A stretch of 64,000 nucleotides of DNA from an uncultured Alistipes sp. (GCA_938014215.1 CALLRW010000032.1:1-64000), one strand, 5' to 3'; positions 25,200 to 35,700 are shown, numbered from the stretch's first letter. Numbers and translations are program-made. Notes: generated by a model not told the origin, from the letters alone.

Positions 25200-25431
25200 G
25201 GCCTGCCGCTTGTATCGGCGGGCGGTTCGATGCGGGGCGGATGGTCTCAGTTGCAGGCCTTTTCTGCCCGAGTCAGCCGCTTGTATCGGCGGGCGGCTCG
25301 AAGGGTGGATTGGTCTCAGTTGCGTACCTTTTCCGTATGGGCCAGTCGTTTGCGTCGGCGGGCAGTCCGGTGTGGACCTCGGTTGCAGGTCTCAGTTGCG
25401 GGCCTTTTCCGTGCGGGCCAACCGCTTGCGC
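25200..25431 (-). repeat. Tandem array 5: copies of the glgB 3' end with its stop codon
   Basis: The last 12 codons plus stop of glgB (25388-25431) recur at 25312-25354 and 25243-25285, with a further partial copy at about 25200-25214. Copies are 69 and 76 bp apart. On the sense strand each ends with GCAACTGAGACC, so the TGA is kept in every full copy. By hand, copy 1 matches the coding copy at 36 of 43 positions, and many differences are synonymous (AAG/AAA, CGG/CGA, TTG/CTG). Confidence 0.92.
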
Positions 25432-27464
25432 AGATAGACCGTCGCGGTGCGCGAGGTGTTGTAGATGCGGATGCGGGGATACTCCTTGCCGTCGTCACCC
25501 TGGATGTTGAACGTGACGTGTTCAACCTCCATCGACTGCCGCTCCGGTCCGCCGAAACGCCGCTCGTCGGTCGAGAGGATCGGCACATACCGGCCCGGAC
25601 CCTGCACCGGCAGTTCGTAATCGGGGATCGAGGCCGTGGGGTGCCAGTTGAAGACGAACAGCAGCCTTCCGTGCGAGAAGACCATCGTCTTGTTCCGCTC
25701 GTCCATCAGCAGGTTCCACGGGTATCCGTCCTCGAGGACCTTGTACTTCTTCACCAGCCGGATCATCGCCCGGTCGAAATCCCCCAGCCACGAGTAGCGC
25801 AGCAGCCGGTTGCCGGCCAGCGACCACTGCCGCCGGGCATGGGCATAGCTCCAGCCGTTGCCCTCGCGCGGGAAGTCGATCCACTCGGGGTGTCCGAACT
25901 CGTTGCCCATGAAGTTGAGGTAGGCCTGCCCGCCGGTGGAGATGGTCATCAGACGGATCATCATGTGGAGGGCCATGCCGCGGTCGATGATGAGGTTCTG
26001 CGAGGCGCGGTCCATGTGGAAGTACATCTCCTTGTCCATCAGCCGGAAGGCGATGGTCTTGTCGCCGACGAGGGCCTGGTCGTGCGATTCGGCGTAGGCG
26101 ACGGTCTTCACCTCGGGCAGGCGGTTGGTCATCACCGACCACATCTCCCAGATGTTCCACTCTTCGTCGGGGATATCCTTCAGCAGCTTGATCCAGAAGT
26201 CGGGGATGGCCATTCCGAGGCGGTAGTCGAAGCCGATGCCGCCGTCGTCGACCGGGATGCACATCCCGGGCATGCCGCTGACATCCTCGGCGATGGTGAC
26301 GGCCGCCGGGCGGAAGTCGTGGATCAGGCGGTTGGCCAGCGTGAGGTAGGTGATGGCATCCTCGTTGACGCCGCCGTCGAAGTACCGCTCGCGCGAATCG
26401 AAGGTGACATAGCCGTGGTGGTGGTAGATCATCGAGGTGACGCCGTCGAAGCGGAAGCCGTCGAAGTGGAACTCGTCGAGCCAGTACTTGACGTTCGAGA
26501 GCAGGAAGTGCTGCACCTCCTCCTTGCCGTAGTCGAAGAGTTTCGAATCCCAGTAGGGTTGGTTTCCCTCCTCGCCGGGGCGTGAATAGAGGTGGTCCGT
26601 ACCGTCGAGTTCGTTGATACCCTCGTTGAGGTTCTTGACGTAGTGGGCTTGGACGAGGTCCATGATGACGGCCAGCCCCAGTTCGTGGGCGCGGCGGATC
26701 AGCTCCTTCAGCTCCTCGGGGGTGCCGCATCGCGACGTGGGGGCGAAGAAGCTCGAGACGTGGTAGCCGAACGAACCGTAGTAGGGGTGTTCGGCGATGG
26801 CCATCAGCTGCACGGCGTTGTATCCGTCGCGCTTGATGATCGGGAGGATCCGTTCGGTAAATTCGCGGTAGGTGCCGACCCCTTCGCGCTCCTGGGCCAT
26901 GCCGACATGGGCTTCGTAGATGAGCAGGCTGCCGAGCTTCGAGGCGTCGAAGGCGTCGCCCTGCCAGTCGAAGGGTTCGGCCGGCTGCCAGAACTGGGCG
27001 GTGTAGTTTTTCGTGGCGTCGTCCTGGACCACGCGGCGGGCATAGGCCGGGATCCGGTCCAGCCAGCCGTTGTCGCCGTGGACGTGGATCTTGTAGAGCG
27101 ATCCGTGGGTGAGGCGGTCGCGGTACATCGCCGCGGGGAAGAAGGCGCTCCAGACGCCGGCGGCATCGCGGTGCATGCGGATTTCGGTGCGCTGCCAGTT
27201 GTTGAAGTCGCCGAAGACGTAGACATCCTGCGCCCCGGGCAGCCACTCGCGCAGCCACCATCCGTCGAGTGTTTCGTCCCATTGCCAGCCGAAATAGCGG
27301 TATCCGTTGGCGTAGTCGACGATCGATCCGGCCGAGCGGCGGATCTTCTCCATTTTGGCTTCGTAGCGGTCGTGCCGGCGGTTGATCTGCTCCTCGACGG
27401 GCTGCAGCCATGCGTCGTGTTCGACGATCGGGAGCCGTTTATGCGAATTTTCCATTTTTTCCAT
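25392..27464 (-). CDS. glgB: 1,4-alpha-glucan (glycogen) branching enzyme
   Basis: A cytosolic GH13 branching enzyme of 690 residues, the eukaryote-like subfamily. An N-terminal helix region and CBM48 (WLPGAQDVYVFGDFNNWQ) precede a TIM-barrel with the four GH13 regions: DLVQAHYVKN, DGFRFDGVTSM (nucleophile Asp), AEDVSGMP (acid/base Glu) and AESHDQ. A C-terminal beta domain ends in YLRKRLARTEKARN. It creates alpha-1,6 branches in glycogen. A second in-frame ATG lies 9 bp inside. A TATATTTG -7 box is at 27485-27492. Its 3' end is tandemly copied downstream (array 5), so the last residues may be free to vary. Confidence 0.93.
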   Translation of the reverse strand: MEKMENSHKRLPIVEHDAWLQPVEEQINRRHDRYEAKMEKIRRSAGSIVDYANGYRYFGWQWDETLDGWWLREWLPGAQDVYVFGDFNNWQRTEIRMHRDAAGVWSAFFPAAMYRDRLTHGSLYKIHVHGDNGWLDRIPAYARRVVQDDATKNYTAQFWQPAEPFDWQGDAFDASKLGSLLIYEAHVGMAQEREGVGTYREFTERILPIIKRDGYNAVQLMAIAEHPYYGSFGYHVSSFFAPTSRCGTPEELKELIRRAHELGLAVIMDLVQAHYVKNLNEGINELDGTDHLYSRPGEEGNQPYWDSKLFDYGKEEVQHFLLSNVKYWLDEFHFDGFRFDGVTSMIYHHHGYVTFDSRERYFDGGVNEDAITYLTLANRLIHDFRPAAVTIAEDVSGMPGMCIPVDDGGIGFDYRLGMAIPDFWIKLLKDIPDEEWNIWEMWSVMTNRLPEVKTVAYAESHDQALVGDKTIAFRLMDKEMYFHMDRASQNLIIDRGMALHMMIRLMTISTGGQAYLNFMGNEFGHPEWIDFPREGNGWSYAHARRQWSLAGNRLLRYSWLGDFDRAMIRLVKKYKVLEDGYPWNLLMDERNKTMVFSHGRLLFVFNWHPTASIPDYELPVQGPGRYVPILSTDERRFGGPERQSMEVEHVTFNIQGDDGKEYPRIRIYNTSRTATVYLRKRLARTEKARN

Positions 27465-27484
27465 GACGGTGGGGTTGTTTTATA

Positions 27485-27492
27485 CAAATATA
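27485..27492 (-). promoter_or_regulatory. -7 box for glgB
   Basis: TATATTTG on the minus strand, 21 bp before the glgB ATG. Confidence 0.65.
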
Positions 27493-27582
27493 GGAAAAAG
27501 TCCGGGTAAAGTCAAGCAGAAAAGCAAGTTTCCCGATTCATGCGCAGGAGCCTGGCCGTAGCCGTCCGGCCGAGGGGCTGAC

Positions 27583-27702
27583 CGTTTGCAGCCGGTTGCG
27601 GGCCGGATCCCCGGCGGAGGACGTCCCCGTTTGCAGCCGGTTGCGGGCCGGATCCCCGGCGGAGAGCGTTCCCGTTTGCAGCCGATTGCGGCCCGTGTCG
27701 CG
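27583..27702. repeat. Tandem array 6: 45-bp unit between divergent genes
   Basis: Two near-identical 45-bp units start at 27583 and 27628 (CGTTTGCAGCCGGTTGCG...), with a 30-bp third at 27673. Unlike most arrays here it lies between two gene starts (glgB and the POT transporter), not at a 3' end. 45 is a multiple of three, but no start, signal or conserved protein supports coding. Confidence 0.85.
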
Positions 27703-27820
27703 GGATGCGGGATGGAGCATCCGGGGCGGATATTCTTCAAATCTGAAGAAAAACGCCTCCCGGGCACTGTTTTTTTTACGGGCGGTCACCCGTGTTCTTC
27801 AAATATCTCGAAAAAATTTC

Positions 27821-27828
27821 TATATTTG
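27821..27828 (+). promoter_or_regulatory. -7 box for the peptide transporter
   Basis: TATATTTG, matching TAnnTTTG, 45 bp before the ATG at 27874. Confidence 0.65.
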
Positions 27829-27873
27829 TCGTCAAACAAAAACCGAATCACTATCTAAAATTAAAAATCAACT

Positions 27874-29562
27874 ATGTTCAAAGGACAACCTAAAGGTTTG
27901 TACGCCCTTTCGCTGGCCAACACGGGCGAGCGCTTCGGCTACTACACCATGCTTGCGATCTTCACCCTGTTCCTGCAGGCGAAGTTCGGTTACACCGAAG
28001 CGGTCACGACCCAGATCTACGGCATCTTCCTCGCCGCGGTCTACTTCATGCCCTTCTTCGGCGGCATCCTGGCCGACCGGTTCGGCTTCGGAAAGATGGT
28101 CACGTTGGGAATCTTCGTGATGTTTGCGGGCTATGCGCTGCTCTCGATCCCGACGGGAACGGGCTTCGCGGGCCAGGCGATGATGTTCGGTGCGCTGGCG
28201 CTGATCGCCTGCGGTACGGGCCTCTTCAAGGGCAACCTTCAGGTGCTGGTGGGCAACCTCTACGACGATCCGGCCTACCAGGCAAAGCGTGACAACGCCT
28301 TCTCGATCTTCTATATGGCGATCAACATCGGCGCCATGTTCGCTCCGGGCATGGCCAAGTGGATCACCAACCACTTCCTGGCCCAGGACGGTCTGGTCTA
28401 CAACGGACAGATCCCGGCCCTGGCCCACCAGTATCTCGAACTGGGCGACAAGATGCCGGCCGAGCCGCTGGCCAAGCTGCAGGAGCTGGCCGCCTCGATG
28501 AGCGCGTCGATCAGCGATCTGGGCGAGTTCTCGCAGCACTACATCGAGAAGCTCTCGACGGCCTACAACATGGGCTTCGGCGTGGCGTGCATCTCGCTGG
28601 TGATCTCCTACCTGATCTACGTGGGCTTCCGCCGCACGTTCAAGCATGCCGACGTGACGGCCAAGCAGCAGGCCGCTGCCGCCACCTCGGCCGGTGTGAA
28701 GCCCGTTGAGCTGACCCCGGCGCAGACCAAGTCGCGCATCACGGCGCTGATGCTCGTCTTCGCGGTGGTGATCTTCTTCTGGATGGCCTTCCACCAGAAC
28801 GGTTCGACGATGACCTTCTTCGCCCGCGACTACACGACCTCCGAGGCCACGGGCATCACACGCATGGGCTTCGATATCTTCAATCTGGTGCTGGTGCTCG
28901 TAGGTGTTTACGGCATCGTGGGCTTCTTCCAGTCGGAGAAGGGGCGCGGCAAGCTGATCTCGGCGGCCGCCGTGGTTGTGGCCGTCGGCGTGCTGATCTA
29001 CCGCTATACGCTGACGCCCGATCCGGTACACATCCTGCCGCAGGAGTTCCAGCAGTTCAACCCCTTCTACGTGGTGGGTCTGACGCCCATCTCGGTGGCC
29101 ATCTTCACGGCGCTGGCCCGCAAGGGCAAGGAGCCTTCGGCTCCGCGCAAGATCGGTATGGGTATGATCATCGCCGCCGTGGGCTTCCTCATCCTGACGA
29201 TCGGTTCGATGGGTCTGATGTCGCCGGCCGAGGTGAAGGCCGCCGGTGCGAGCGACACCTTCGTATCGCAGAACTGGCTGATCTCGACCTATCTGGTGCT
29301 GACGTTCGCCGAGCTGCTGCTCTCGCCGATGGGTATCTCGTTCGTCTCGAAGGTGGCACCTCCGAAATACAAGGGTATGATGATGGGCTGCTGGTTCGCC
29401 GCCACGGCCATCGGTAACTACGCCACGTCGCTGATCGGCTACCTCTGGGGCAGCGGCATGGCCCTGTGGATGGTCTGGAGCGTGCTGATCGTGCTGTGTC
29501 TGCTGTCGGCGCTCTTCATCTTCTCGATCATGCGCAAGCTCGAAAACGCCACGGCAGCCTGA
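27874..29562 (+). CDS. POT/PTR family peptide:proton symporter
   Basis: An inner-membrane proton-dependent oligopeptide transporter of 562 residues with 12-14 hydrophobic helices. Family signatures are the N-terminal ANTGERFGYYTMLAIFTLFL (the ExxERFxxY proton motif in helix 1) and FYMAINIGAMFAPG (PTR2 signature). A long loop of about 80 residues (about 165-245) between early helices is typical of the Bacteroidota members. It imports di- and tripeptides, the main nitrogen and carbon source of asaccharolytic Bacteroidales. Monocistronic, closed by a strong terminator. Confidence 0.92.
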   Translation: MFKGQPKGLYALSLANTGERFGYYTMLAIFTLFLQAKFGYTEAVTTQIYGIFLAAVYFMPFFGGILADRFGFGKMVTLGIFVMFAGYALLSIPTGTGFAGQAMMFGALALIACGTGLFKGNLQVLVGNLYDDPAYQAKRDNAFSIFYMAINIGAMFAPGMAKWITNHFLAQDGLVYNGQIPALAHQYLELGDKMPAEPLAKLQELAASMSASISDLGEFSQHYIEKLSTAYNMGFGVACISLVISYLIYVGFRRTFKHADVTAKQQAAAATSAGVKPVELTPAQTKSRITALMLVFAVVIFFWMAFHQNGSTMTFFARDYTTSEATGITRMGFDIFNLVLVLVGVYGIVGFFQSEKGRGKLISAAAVVVAVGVLIYRYTLTPDPVHILPQEFQQFNPFYVVGLTPISVAIFTALARKGKEPSAPRKIGMGMIIAAVGFLILTIGSMGLMSPAEVKAAGASDTFVSQNWLISTYLVLTFAELLLSPMGISFVSKVAPPKYKGMMMGCWFAATAIGNYATSLIGYLWGSGMALWMVWSVLIVLCLLSALFIFSIMRKLENATAA

Positions 29563-29584
29563 CGGCCCGCCTGGCAAGAGACGG

Positions 29585-29620
29585 GGTCCGGACGATCGAT
29601 CGTCCGGACCTCGTTTTTTT
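29585..29620 (+). terminator. Terminator after the peptide transporter
   Basis: A 26-bp perfect palindrome (GGTCCGGACGATC and its complement) followed by TCG and seven T. Confidence 0.88.
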
Positions 29621-29662
29621 GAGGCTGCCGCATCGCATCGGAGCGATAAACCGGAAAACTTT

Positions 29663-29693
29663 TTTGGTTTTTCCGGTTTTGTTTTTATATTTG
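29663..29693 (+). promoter_or_regulatory. Promoter of the efflux operon
   Basis: TTTG (29663-29666), a 19-bp spacer and TATATTTG (29686-29693): a full-consensus Bacteroidota promoter 30 bp before the TetR gene. TetR repressors usually bind over such sites. An imperfect palindrome of AAACCGGAAAA / TTTTTCCGGTTTT (about 29649-29680) overlaps the -33 box and is a candidate operator. Confidence 0.72.
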
Positions 29694-29722
29694 TATCTGA
29701 CAACACTCATAGACACAATACC

Positions 29723-30391
29723 ATGACTCAGAAGGAACGCATCATCGCACAGGCGATGCGGATGTTCGTCTCGGAGGGGATTCGGTCGGTGCGGATGGAC
29801 GATATCGCGCGGCAGCTGGGCGTGTCGAAACGGACGCTCTACGAACTCTTCGGCGACAAGGAGAGTCTTCTCTATTTGGCCATGGAGCATTGGTTCGAAT
29901 GCCGGCGGCTCGACCGCGAACGGGCCAGTGCCGGGGCGGGCAACGTGCTGGAGGCGATGTTCATGGTGCTGGGCTGCGTCATGGACGATTCGGAGACGAT
30001 CCAGCGGCTGATGGGCAATCTGCGGAAGTTCTACCCGGCGGTTCACGAACGGCTGCTGCGCGAGGGGTCGGCCAAGAGCCGTCGCGACATGCGCCAGATG
30101 CTCGAGCGGGGGATTGCCGATGGCCTGTTTGTTGCAACGATCAACATCGATCTGGCCATTTCGCTGCTTTACTATACGGCTTCGGCCATCACCGACCGCC
30201 GGGACCTGCTGCTGCCCGAGGGGATGGACCGGCGCGAGGCCTTCGAGCAGATCGTCTGCAACTTCTTCCGCGGCATCTCGACGGCCGAGGGGCTGCAGCT
30301 GGTCGACGACTACCGGAAGCGTTACGACCCGGCCGGAATCCGGAGACGAAACCGCGATTGTCACATCGATAAAGATCGGAACGAACCATGA
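29723..30391 (+). CDS. TetR/AcrR family transcriptional regulator
   Basis: A dimeric repressor of 222 residues. The N-terminal TetR_N HTH spans about 8-54 (GIRSVRMDDIARQLGVSKRTLYELFGDKESL), and the C-terminal all-helical ligand domain includes two Cys. It is the first gene of the efflux operon and overlaps tolC by 4 bp (ATGA), so it most likely represses its own operon and is released by a pump substrate. Confidence 0.92.
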   Translation: MTQKERIIAQAMRMFVSEGIRSVRMDDIARQLGVSKRTLYELFGDKESLLYLAMEHWFECRRLDRERASAGAGNVLEAMFMVLGCVMDDSETIQRLMGNLRKFYPAVHERLLREGSAKSRRDMRQMLERGIADGLFVATINIDLAISLLYYTASAITDRRDLLLPEGMDRREAFEQIVCNFFRGISTAEGLQLVDDYRKRYDPAGIRRRNRDCHIDKDRNEP

Positions 30392-31713
30392 AAAGACTTT
30401 TTTGGCTGCTTGCCGCCGTGTTTGGGGGGCTTTGCGGGGGCCGGGGGAGCGCCTTGGCCGGCGAACCGCTGCGGCTGACGCTCGACGAGGCGCTGGAGAT
30501 TGCCCTGAGCGAGAACCCCACGGTGCGCGTGGCGGATATGGAGGTCGAGCGCTACGACTACGTCCGGCGCCAGACGTGGGGGGCGTTGCTGCCGCAGCTT
30601 TCGGCCTCGGGCAACTATTCGCGCTCGATCGTCAAGTCGGAGATGCGTGGCGGACTGTCGTTCGGCGCCGACAACACCTTTGCGCTGCAGGGCGACCTGA
30701 CGCTGCCACTCTTTGCGCCGACGGTCTACCGCACGCTGAAGATGAACGACACGCAGCGGGCGGCGGCCGTCGAATCGGCCCGTTCGTCGCGGATCGATCT
30801 GGTGGCCGAGGTGCGCAAGGCCTTCTACAACATCCTGCTGGCCGAGCAGTCGCTCGCCGTGCTGCACGAATCGCAGGCCACGGTCCGGCGCACGGTCGAC
30901 GACACGCAGGTGCAGTATGACCATGGTCTGGCCTCGGAGTACGACCTGCTGACGGCCCAGGTGCAGCTGAGCAACCTGCGGCCGACGATCCTCCAGACCG
31001 AGAATTCGATCCGGCTGGCCAAGCTGATGCTGAAGATGTACCTCTCGATCCCCGAGGAGGTGGAGATCGAGGTGGTGGGGGAGCTCGACGCCCTGCGCGA
31101 CGAGGTCCTCGCGGGGACCGATGCCCTGACGGCCGACCTTTCGCGCAACAGCTCGCTGCGTTCGCTCGAGCTGCAGGAGGAGCTGCTGCGGCGGTCGCTG
31201 CGGGCGGCCAACGCCGGACGGCTGCCGACGCTGGCGGCCTTCGGCACAGCCTCCTTCACGGGCAACGACATGGAGCCCTTTATGGGCTTCGGCAGCGGCG
31301 ACGAGTCGCGTTATTTCTGGACCCATCCGATCTCGGTCGGGGTGCAGCTGTCGGTGCCGATCTTCGGGGGACTGACGCGCATGAACCGTTCGCGCGAGCT
31401 GAAGAACCAGATCGCACAGGTGACCCTGCAGCGGATCTATGCGCGGCAGCAGCTGGAGGTGCAGGTCCGCTCGGCGATGAACGATCTGCTGACGGCGCGT
31501 GAGACGATGCTGGCCCAGGAGCTGACCGTCGAGCAGGCGCGCAAGGCCTACCGCATCTCCGATACCCGCTACCGGGCCGGAGCGGGGACGATCCTCGAGC
31601 TGAACAGCGCGCAGCTGGCCCAGACCCAGGCGCAGTTGAACTTCTCGCAGGCGATCTACGACTATCTCTCGGCCAAGGCCGAATATGACCGCATCATCGG
31701 TCGCGACGAGTAA
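30388..31713 (+). CDS. TolC family outer-membrane efflux protein
   Basis: The outer-membrane channel of a tripartite pump, 441 residues: signal peptide (to about residue 24), then two OEP repeats with long coiled-coil helices (LTLDEALEIALSENPTV at the N-terminus and the pseudo-repeat ISDTRYRAGAGTILELNSAQLALQ-like stretch near 390-410). No lipobox Cys is seen, so it is of the TolC rather than the OprM lipoprotein type. It is translationally coupled to tetR and followed by the adaptor gene after 51 bp. Confidence 0.92.
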   Translation: MKRLFWLLAAVFGGLCGGRGSALAGEPLRLTLDEALEIALSENPTVRVADMEVERYDYVRRQTWGALLPQLSASGNYSRSIVKSEMRGGLSFGADNTFALQGDLTLPLFAPTVYRTLKMNDTQRAAAVESARSSRIDLVAEVRKAFYNILLAEQSLAVLHESQATVRRTVDDTQVQYDHGLASEYDLLTAQVQLSNLRPTILQTENSIRLAKLMLKMYLSIPEEVEIEVVGELDALRDEVLAGTDALTADLSRNSSLRSLELQEELLRRSLRAANAGRLPTLAAFGTASFTGNDMEPFMGFGSGDESRYFWTHPISVGVQLSVPIFGGLTRMNRSRELKNQIAQVTLQRIYARQQLEVQVRSAMNDLLTARETMLAQELTVEQARKAYRISDTRYRAGAGTILELNSAQLAQTQAQLNFSQAIYDYLSAKAEYDRIIGRDE

Positions 31714-31764
31714 CAACCCGGGCGGTGCGGTCCGGGAAACCACCGAAAAAACGAAGACGAAGCA

Positions 31765-32778
31765 ATGAAAAGGATCCTGCTGATCATGACAGTGGCCGCC
31801 GTGTTGAGCGGCTGCACGGGGCGGCGGAGTGCGGCTCCGGAGGCGACCGACAACCGGGTGCTGACCCGCAGTGTCGAGGCCCGGGCGGAGACGGTCCGCC
31901 TGACCGAGGAGTTCACCTCGGAGATCGAGCCCTACCGCGAGAACGACATTACGCCGGCCGCCACGGGCGTGCACATCGACCGGATCTGGGTCGAGGTGGG
32001 CGACGCCGTGCAGCAGGGGCAGCTCGTCGTGTCGCTCGACCCGACGCAATACACCCAGCAACTCGTCCAGCTGCAGACCATCGAGAGCGACTACAACCGC
32101 CTGCTGCCGGTCTACGAGGCCGGGGGCATCTCGACGCAGCAGATCGATCAGGCCCGGGCCCAGCTGGAGGTGCAGCGCGAGGTGGTGGCCAATCTGAAGA
32201 AGAACATCGAGGTCCGTTCGCCGATTACGGGGGTGGTGACGGCCCGCAACTACGAATCGGGCGACCTGTTCGCCCAGCAGCCCGTGCTGCACATCATGCA
32301 GATCGACCCGCTAAAGGTGGTGGTCAACATTTCGGAGCAGTTCTTTCCGCAGGTGAAGGTCGGCATGCCGGTCGATCTGCACGTGGAGATCTTCCCCGAC
32401 CGGCTCTTCCGGGGCGAGGTGTCGCTGATCTACCCGGCGCTGGACCCCGCGACGCGGACCTTCAAGGTCGAGGTCCGGGTCCCGAACCGCGAACGGACGC
32501 TGCGCCCGGGGATGTACGCCCGCACGACCTTCGACATGGGCAGCAAGCCGGGTGTAATGGTCCCCGACGTGGCCGTGCAGAAGCAGGTGGGGTCGGCCGA
32601 ACGCTACCTCTATGTCATCGTGGGGGATACGCTGGCCGAACGCCGTGCCGTTGAGGTGGGGCGCCAGGTGGGCGACCGGGTCGACATCCTGCGGGGTGTG
32701 GCGCCCGGCGAACGGGTGGCCGTGACGGCGCTGTCGAAACTCTACGACGGGGCCCCGGTCGAAATCAAACAGGACTAA
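31765..32778 (+). CDS. RND efflux periplasmic adaptor (lipoprotein)
   Basis: A membrane-fusion protein of 337 residues. The lipoprotein signal ends at VLSGC (Cys17), which would anchor it to the inner membrane. Biotinyl-lipoyl halves (GVHIDRIWVEVGDAVQQGQ and IEVRSPITGVVTARNYESGD) flank a short alpha-hairpin; beta-barrel and membrane-proximal domains follow. It joins the RND pump at 32791 to TolC. Substrate range cannot be read from sequence. Confidence 0.93.
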   Translation: MKRILLIMTVAAVLSGCTGRRSAAPEATDNRVLTRSVEARAETVRLTEEFTSEIEPYRENDITPAATGVHIDRIWVEVGDAVQQGQLVVSLDPTQYTQQLVQLQTIESDYNRLLPVYEAGGISTQQIDQARAQLEVQREVVANLKKNIEVRSPITGVVTARNYESGDLFAQQPVLHIMQIDPLKVVVNISEQFFPQVKVGMPVDLHVEIFPDRLFRGEVSLIYPALDPATRTFKVEVRVPNRERTLRPGMYARTTFDMGSKPGVMVPDVAVQKQVGSAERYLYVIVGDTLAERRAVEVGRQVGDRVDILRGVAPGERVAVTALSKLYDGAPVEIKQD

Positions 32779-32790
32779 AACCGACGGCCG

Positions 32791-35700
32791 ATGAAGATCT
32801 ACGAAAGCGCGGTCCGCAAACCGATATCGACGGTGCTGCTGTTCGTCGGCGTGATGGTCTTCGGACTCTTCTCGCTGAAGAACCTGGCCGTGGACCAGTA
32901 TCCCGAGATCGAGATCCCGCAGATCTCGGTCATCACGTTCTACCCCGGGGCCAACGCCTCGGAGATCGAGACCAACATCACGCGCGTGCTGGAGGACAAC
33001 CTCAATACGGTGAGCAACCTCAAGAAGCTGACCTCCAAGTCGCAGGACAACGTCTCGATGATCACCGTGGAGTTCGAGTACGGCTCGGACCTGAACGAGG
33101 GCGCCAACGAGATCCGCGATGTGGTTTCGCGCGTACAGTCGCTGCTGCCCGACGGCATCGAGTACCCGACGATCTTCAAGTTCTCGACCTCGATGATCCC
33201 GGTGATGATGCTCGCCGTGACGGCCGAGGAGAGCTACCCGGCGCTGAACAAGATCCTCGACGACAAGCTGGTCAACGTGCTGAACCGCGTCGACGGCGTG
33301 GGGGCCGTTTCGGTGATCGGGGCTCCGGAGCGCGAGGTGCAGGTCAACGTCGACCCCACGAAGCTCGAGGCCTACAACCTGACGGTCGAACAGCTGGGAC
33401 AGATCATCGCCGCGGAGAACGTCAACGTCCCGAGCGGCACGATCGACATCGGCAACAACACCTTCAACATCAAGTCCGACCGTGAGTTCAAGCTCTCGGA
33501 CGAGCTGCGCCAGATCGTCGTCTCGAACGCCGGCGGACGCACCGTGCGGCTGTCGGACGTGGCCCAGATCCGCGACACGCTCGAGAAGGCGACGATGGAC
33601 GAACGCGTCAACGGCCAGCGGGGCGTGCGGGTGATGTTCCAGAAGCAGTCGGGGGCCAACACCGTGAGCATCGTGCGCGAGATCCAGCGGCGGCTGCCCG
33701 AGATCCAGCGCAGTCTGCCGAAGGATGTCCACATGGAGCTCATCTACGAGGGCTCGAAGGAGATCACCGACGCCATCGGATCGTTGTCCGAGACGGTGCT
33801 CTACGCCTTTCTCTTCGTGGTGCTGGTGGTGATGGCCTTCCTGGGGCGGTGGCGGGCGACGCTGATCATCTGCATGACGATCCCCGTCTCGCTGATCTGC
33901 TCGTTCATCTACCTCTTCGCCACGGGCTCGACGCTGAACATCATCTCGCTCTCGTCGCTGTCGATCGCCATCGGCATGGTGGTCGACGACGCCATCGTGG
34001 TGCTGGAGAACATCACCACCCATATCGAACGGGGCTCGAGCCCGAAGGAGGCGGCCATCTACGCCACCAACGAGGTGTGGCTGTCGGTCATCGCCACGAC
34101 GCTGGTCGTGGTGGCGGTGTTCCTGCCGCTGACGATGATCCCGGGCATGGCGGGCATCCTCTTCCGCGAGTTGGGGTGGATCGTGACGATCGTGGTCTGC
34201 GTCTCGACGACGGCGGCCATCTCGCTCACGCCGATGATGTCGGCCTACATGCTCAAGCTCGACGGCGGCGTGCACACCTACCGCGGGCTGGGCATCGTCT
34301 ACAAGCCGATCGACCGGGCGTTGACGTGGCTCGACGGGGCCTATGCGCGGGCGCTGGAGCGGGTGGTCCGCCACCGGCGGGTGACGCTCGTGGCGATGAT
34401 GTCGCTCTTCGTGCTGTCGCTGGGGCTGCTGACGCAGGTGCCGACGGAGTTCTTCCCGCCGTCGGACAACAACCGCATCGCCGCCACGGTCGAACTCGAA
34501 CAGAACATCGCCGTCGGCTACACGGCCCGCATCGCGCGGCAGATCGACAGCATCATCTATGCGAAGTATCCGGAGATCGTGCTGGTCTCGGCCTCGTCGG
34601 GGGCCAGTTCGTCGGACGACGCCTACGCGGCGATGCAGACCACCGGTTCGCACATCATCAACTACAACCTGCGCCTGACCGACGTCGAGGGGCGCGAGCG
34701 GTCGATCTACACGATTTCGGACCTGCTGCGGCAGGATCTCGACCGCATCCCCGAGGTGCGGCAGTACACCGTGACGCCCGGCGGCACGATGGGCAATATG
34801 AGCGGTTCGGCGACGGTCAACATCAAGGTCTTCGGCTACGACATGGCGACGACGAATGCCATTGCCAACGATCTCCGCGAGCGGATGCGGCAGCTCTCCG
34901 GGGTGCGCGACGTGAAGCTCTCGCGCGACGATCTGCGTCCGGAGTTCAACGTCGTCTTCGACCGCGAGCGGCTGTCGTACTACGGCATGAACAGCGCCAC
35001 GGCGGCCCAGGCCGTGCGCAACCGCATCGACGGGCTGGTGGCCTCGAAATACCGCGAGGACGGCGACGAATACGACATCGTGGTGCGCTACGCCGAGCCG
35101 TTCCGCACGCGGGTGGAGGATGTCGAGAACATCACGCTCTACAACGCGCAGGGACGTCCCGTGAAGCTGAAGGATGTCGGGCGCGTCGTCGAGGAGTACG
35201 CCGCGCCGGAGATCGAGCGTGAGAACCGCCAGCGGGTGATCTCCGTCGAGTCGACGCTCGGTGCGGGGGTGGCGCTGGGCGACGTGCTGAAGGAGGTCGA
35301 CCGGCTGCTGGCCGACTACCCGACGCCCGACGGCGTCGATCTCGAGGTGGGCGGTACGGTCGAGGACCAGGGCGATGCCTTCAGCGACCTGCTGACGCTC
35401 TTCGTGCTGATCGTCGTGCTGGTCTACATCGTCATGGCCACGCAGTTCGAGTCGCTGAAGTTCCCCTTCATCATCATGTTCACCATCCCGTTCGCCTTCA
35501 CGGGGGTCTTCCTGGCGTTGTGGCTGACCTCGACGCCGCTGTCGCTCATCGCGTTGATCGGTGCGATCATGCTGGTGGGCATCGTCACGAAGAACGGTAT
35601 CGTGATGGTCGACTACATGAACCTGCTGATTGAGCGCGGTTCGGGGGTCTACGAAGCGGTGATTGCGGGCGGCAAGAGCCGTCTGCGACCGGTGCTGATG

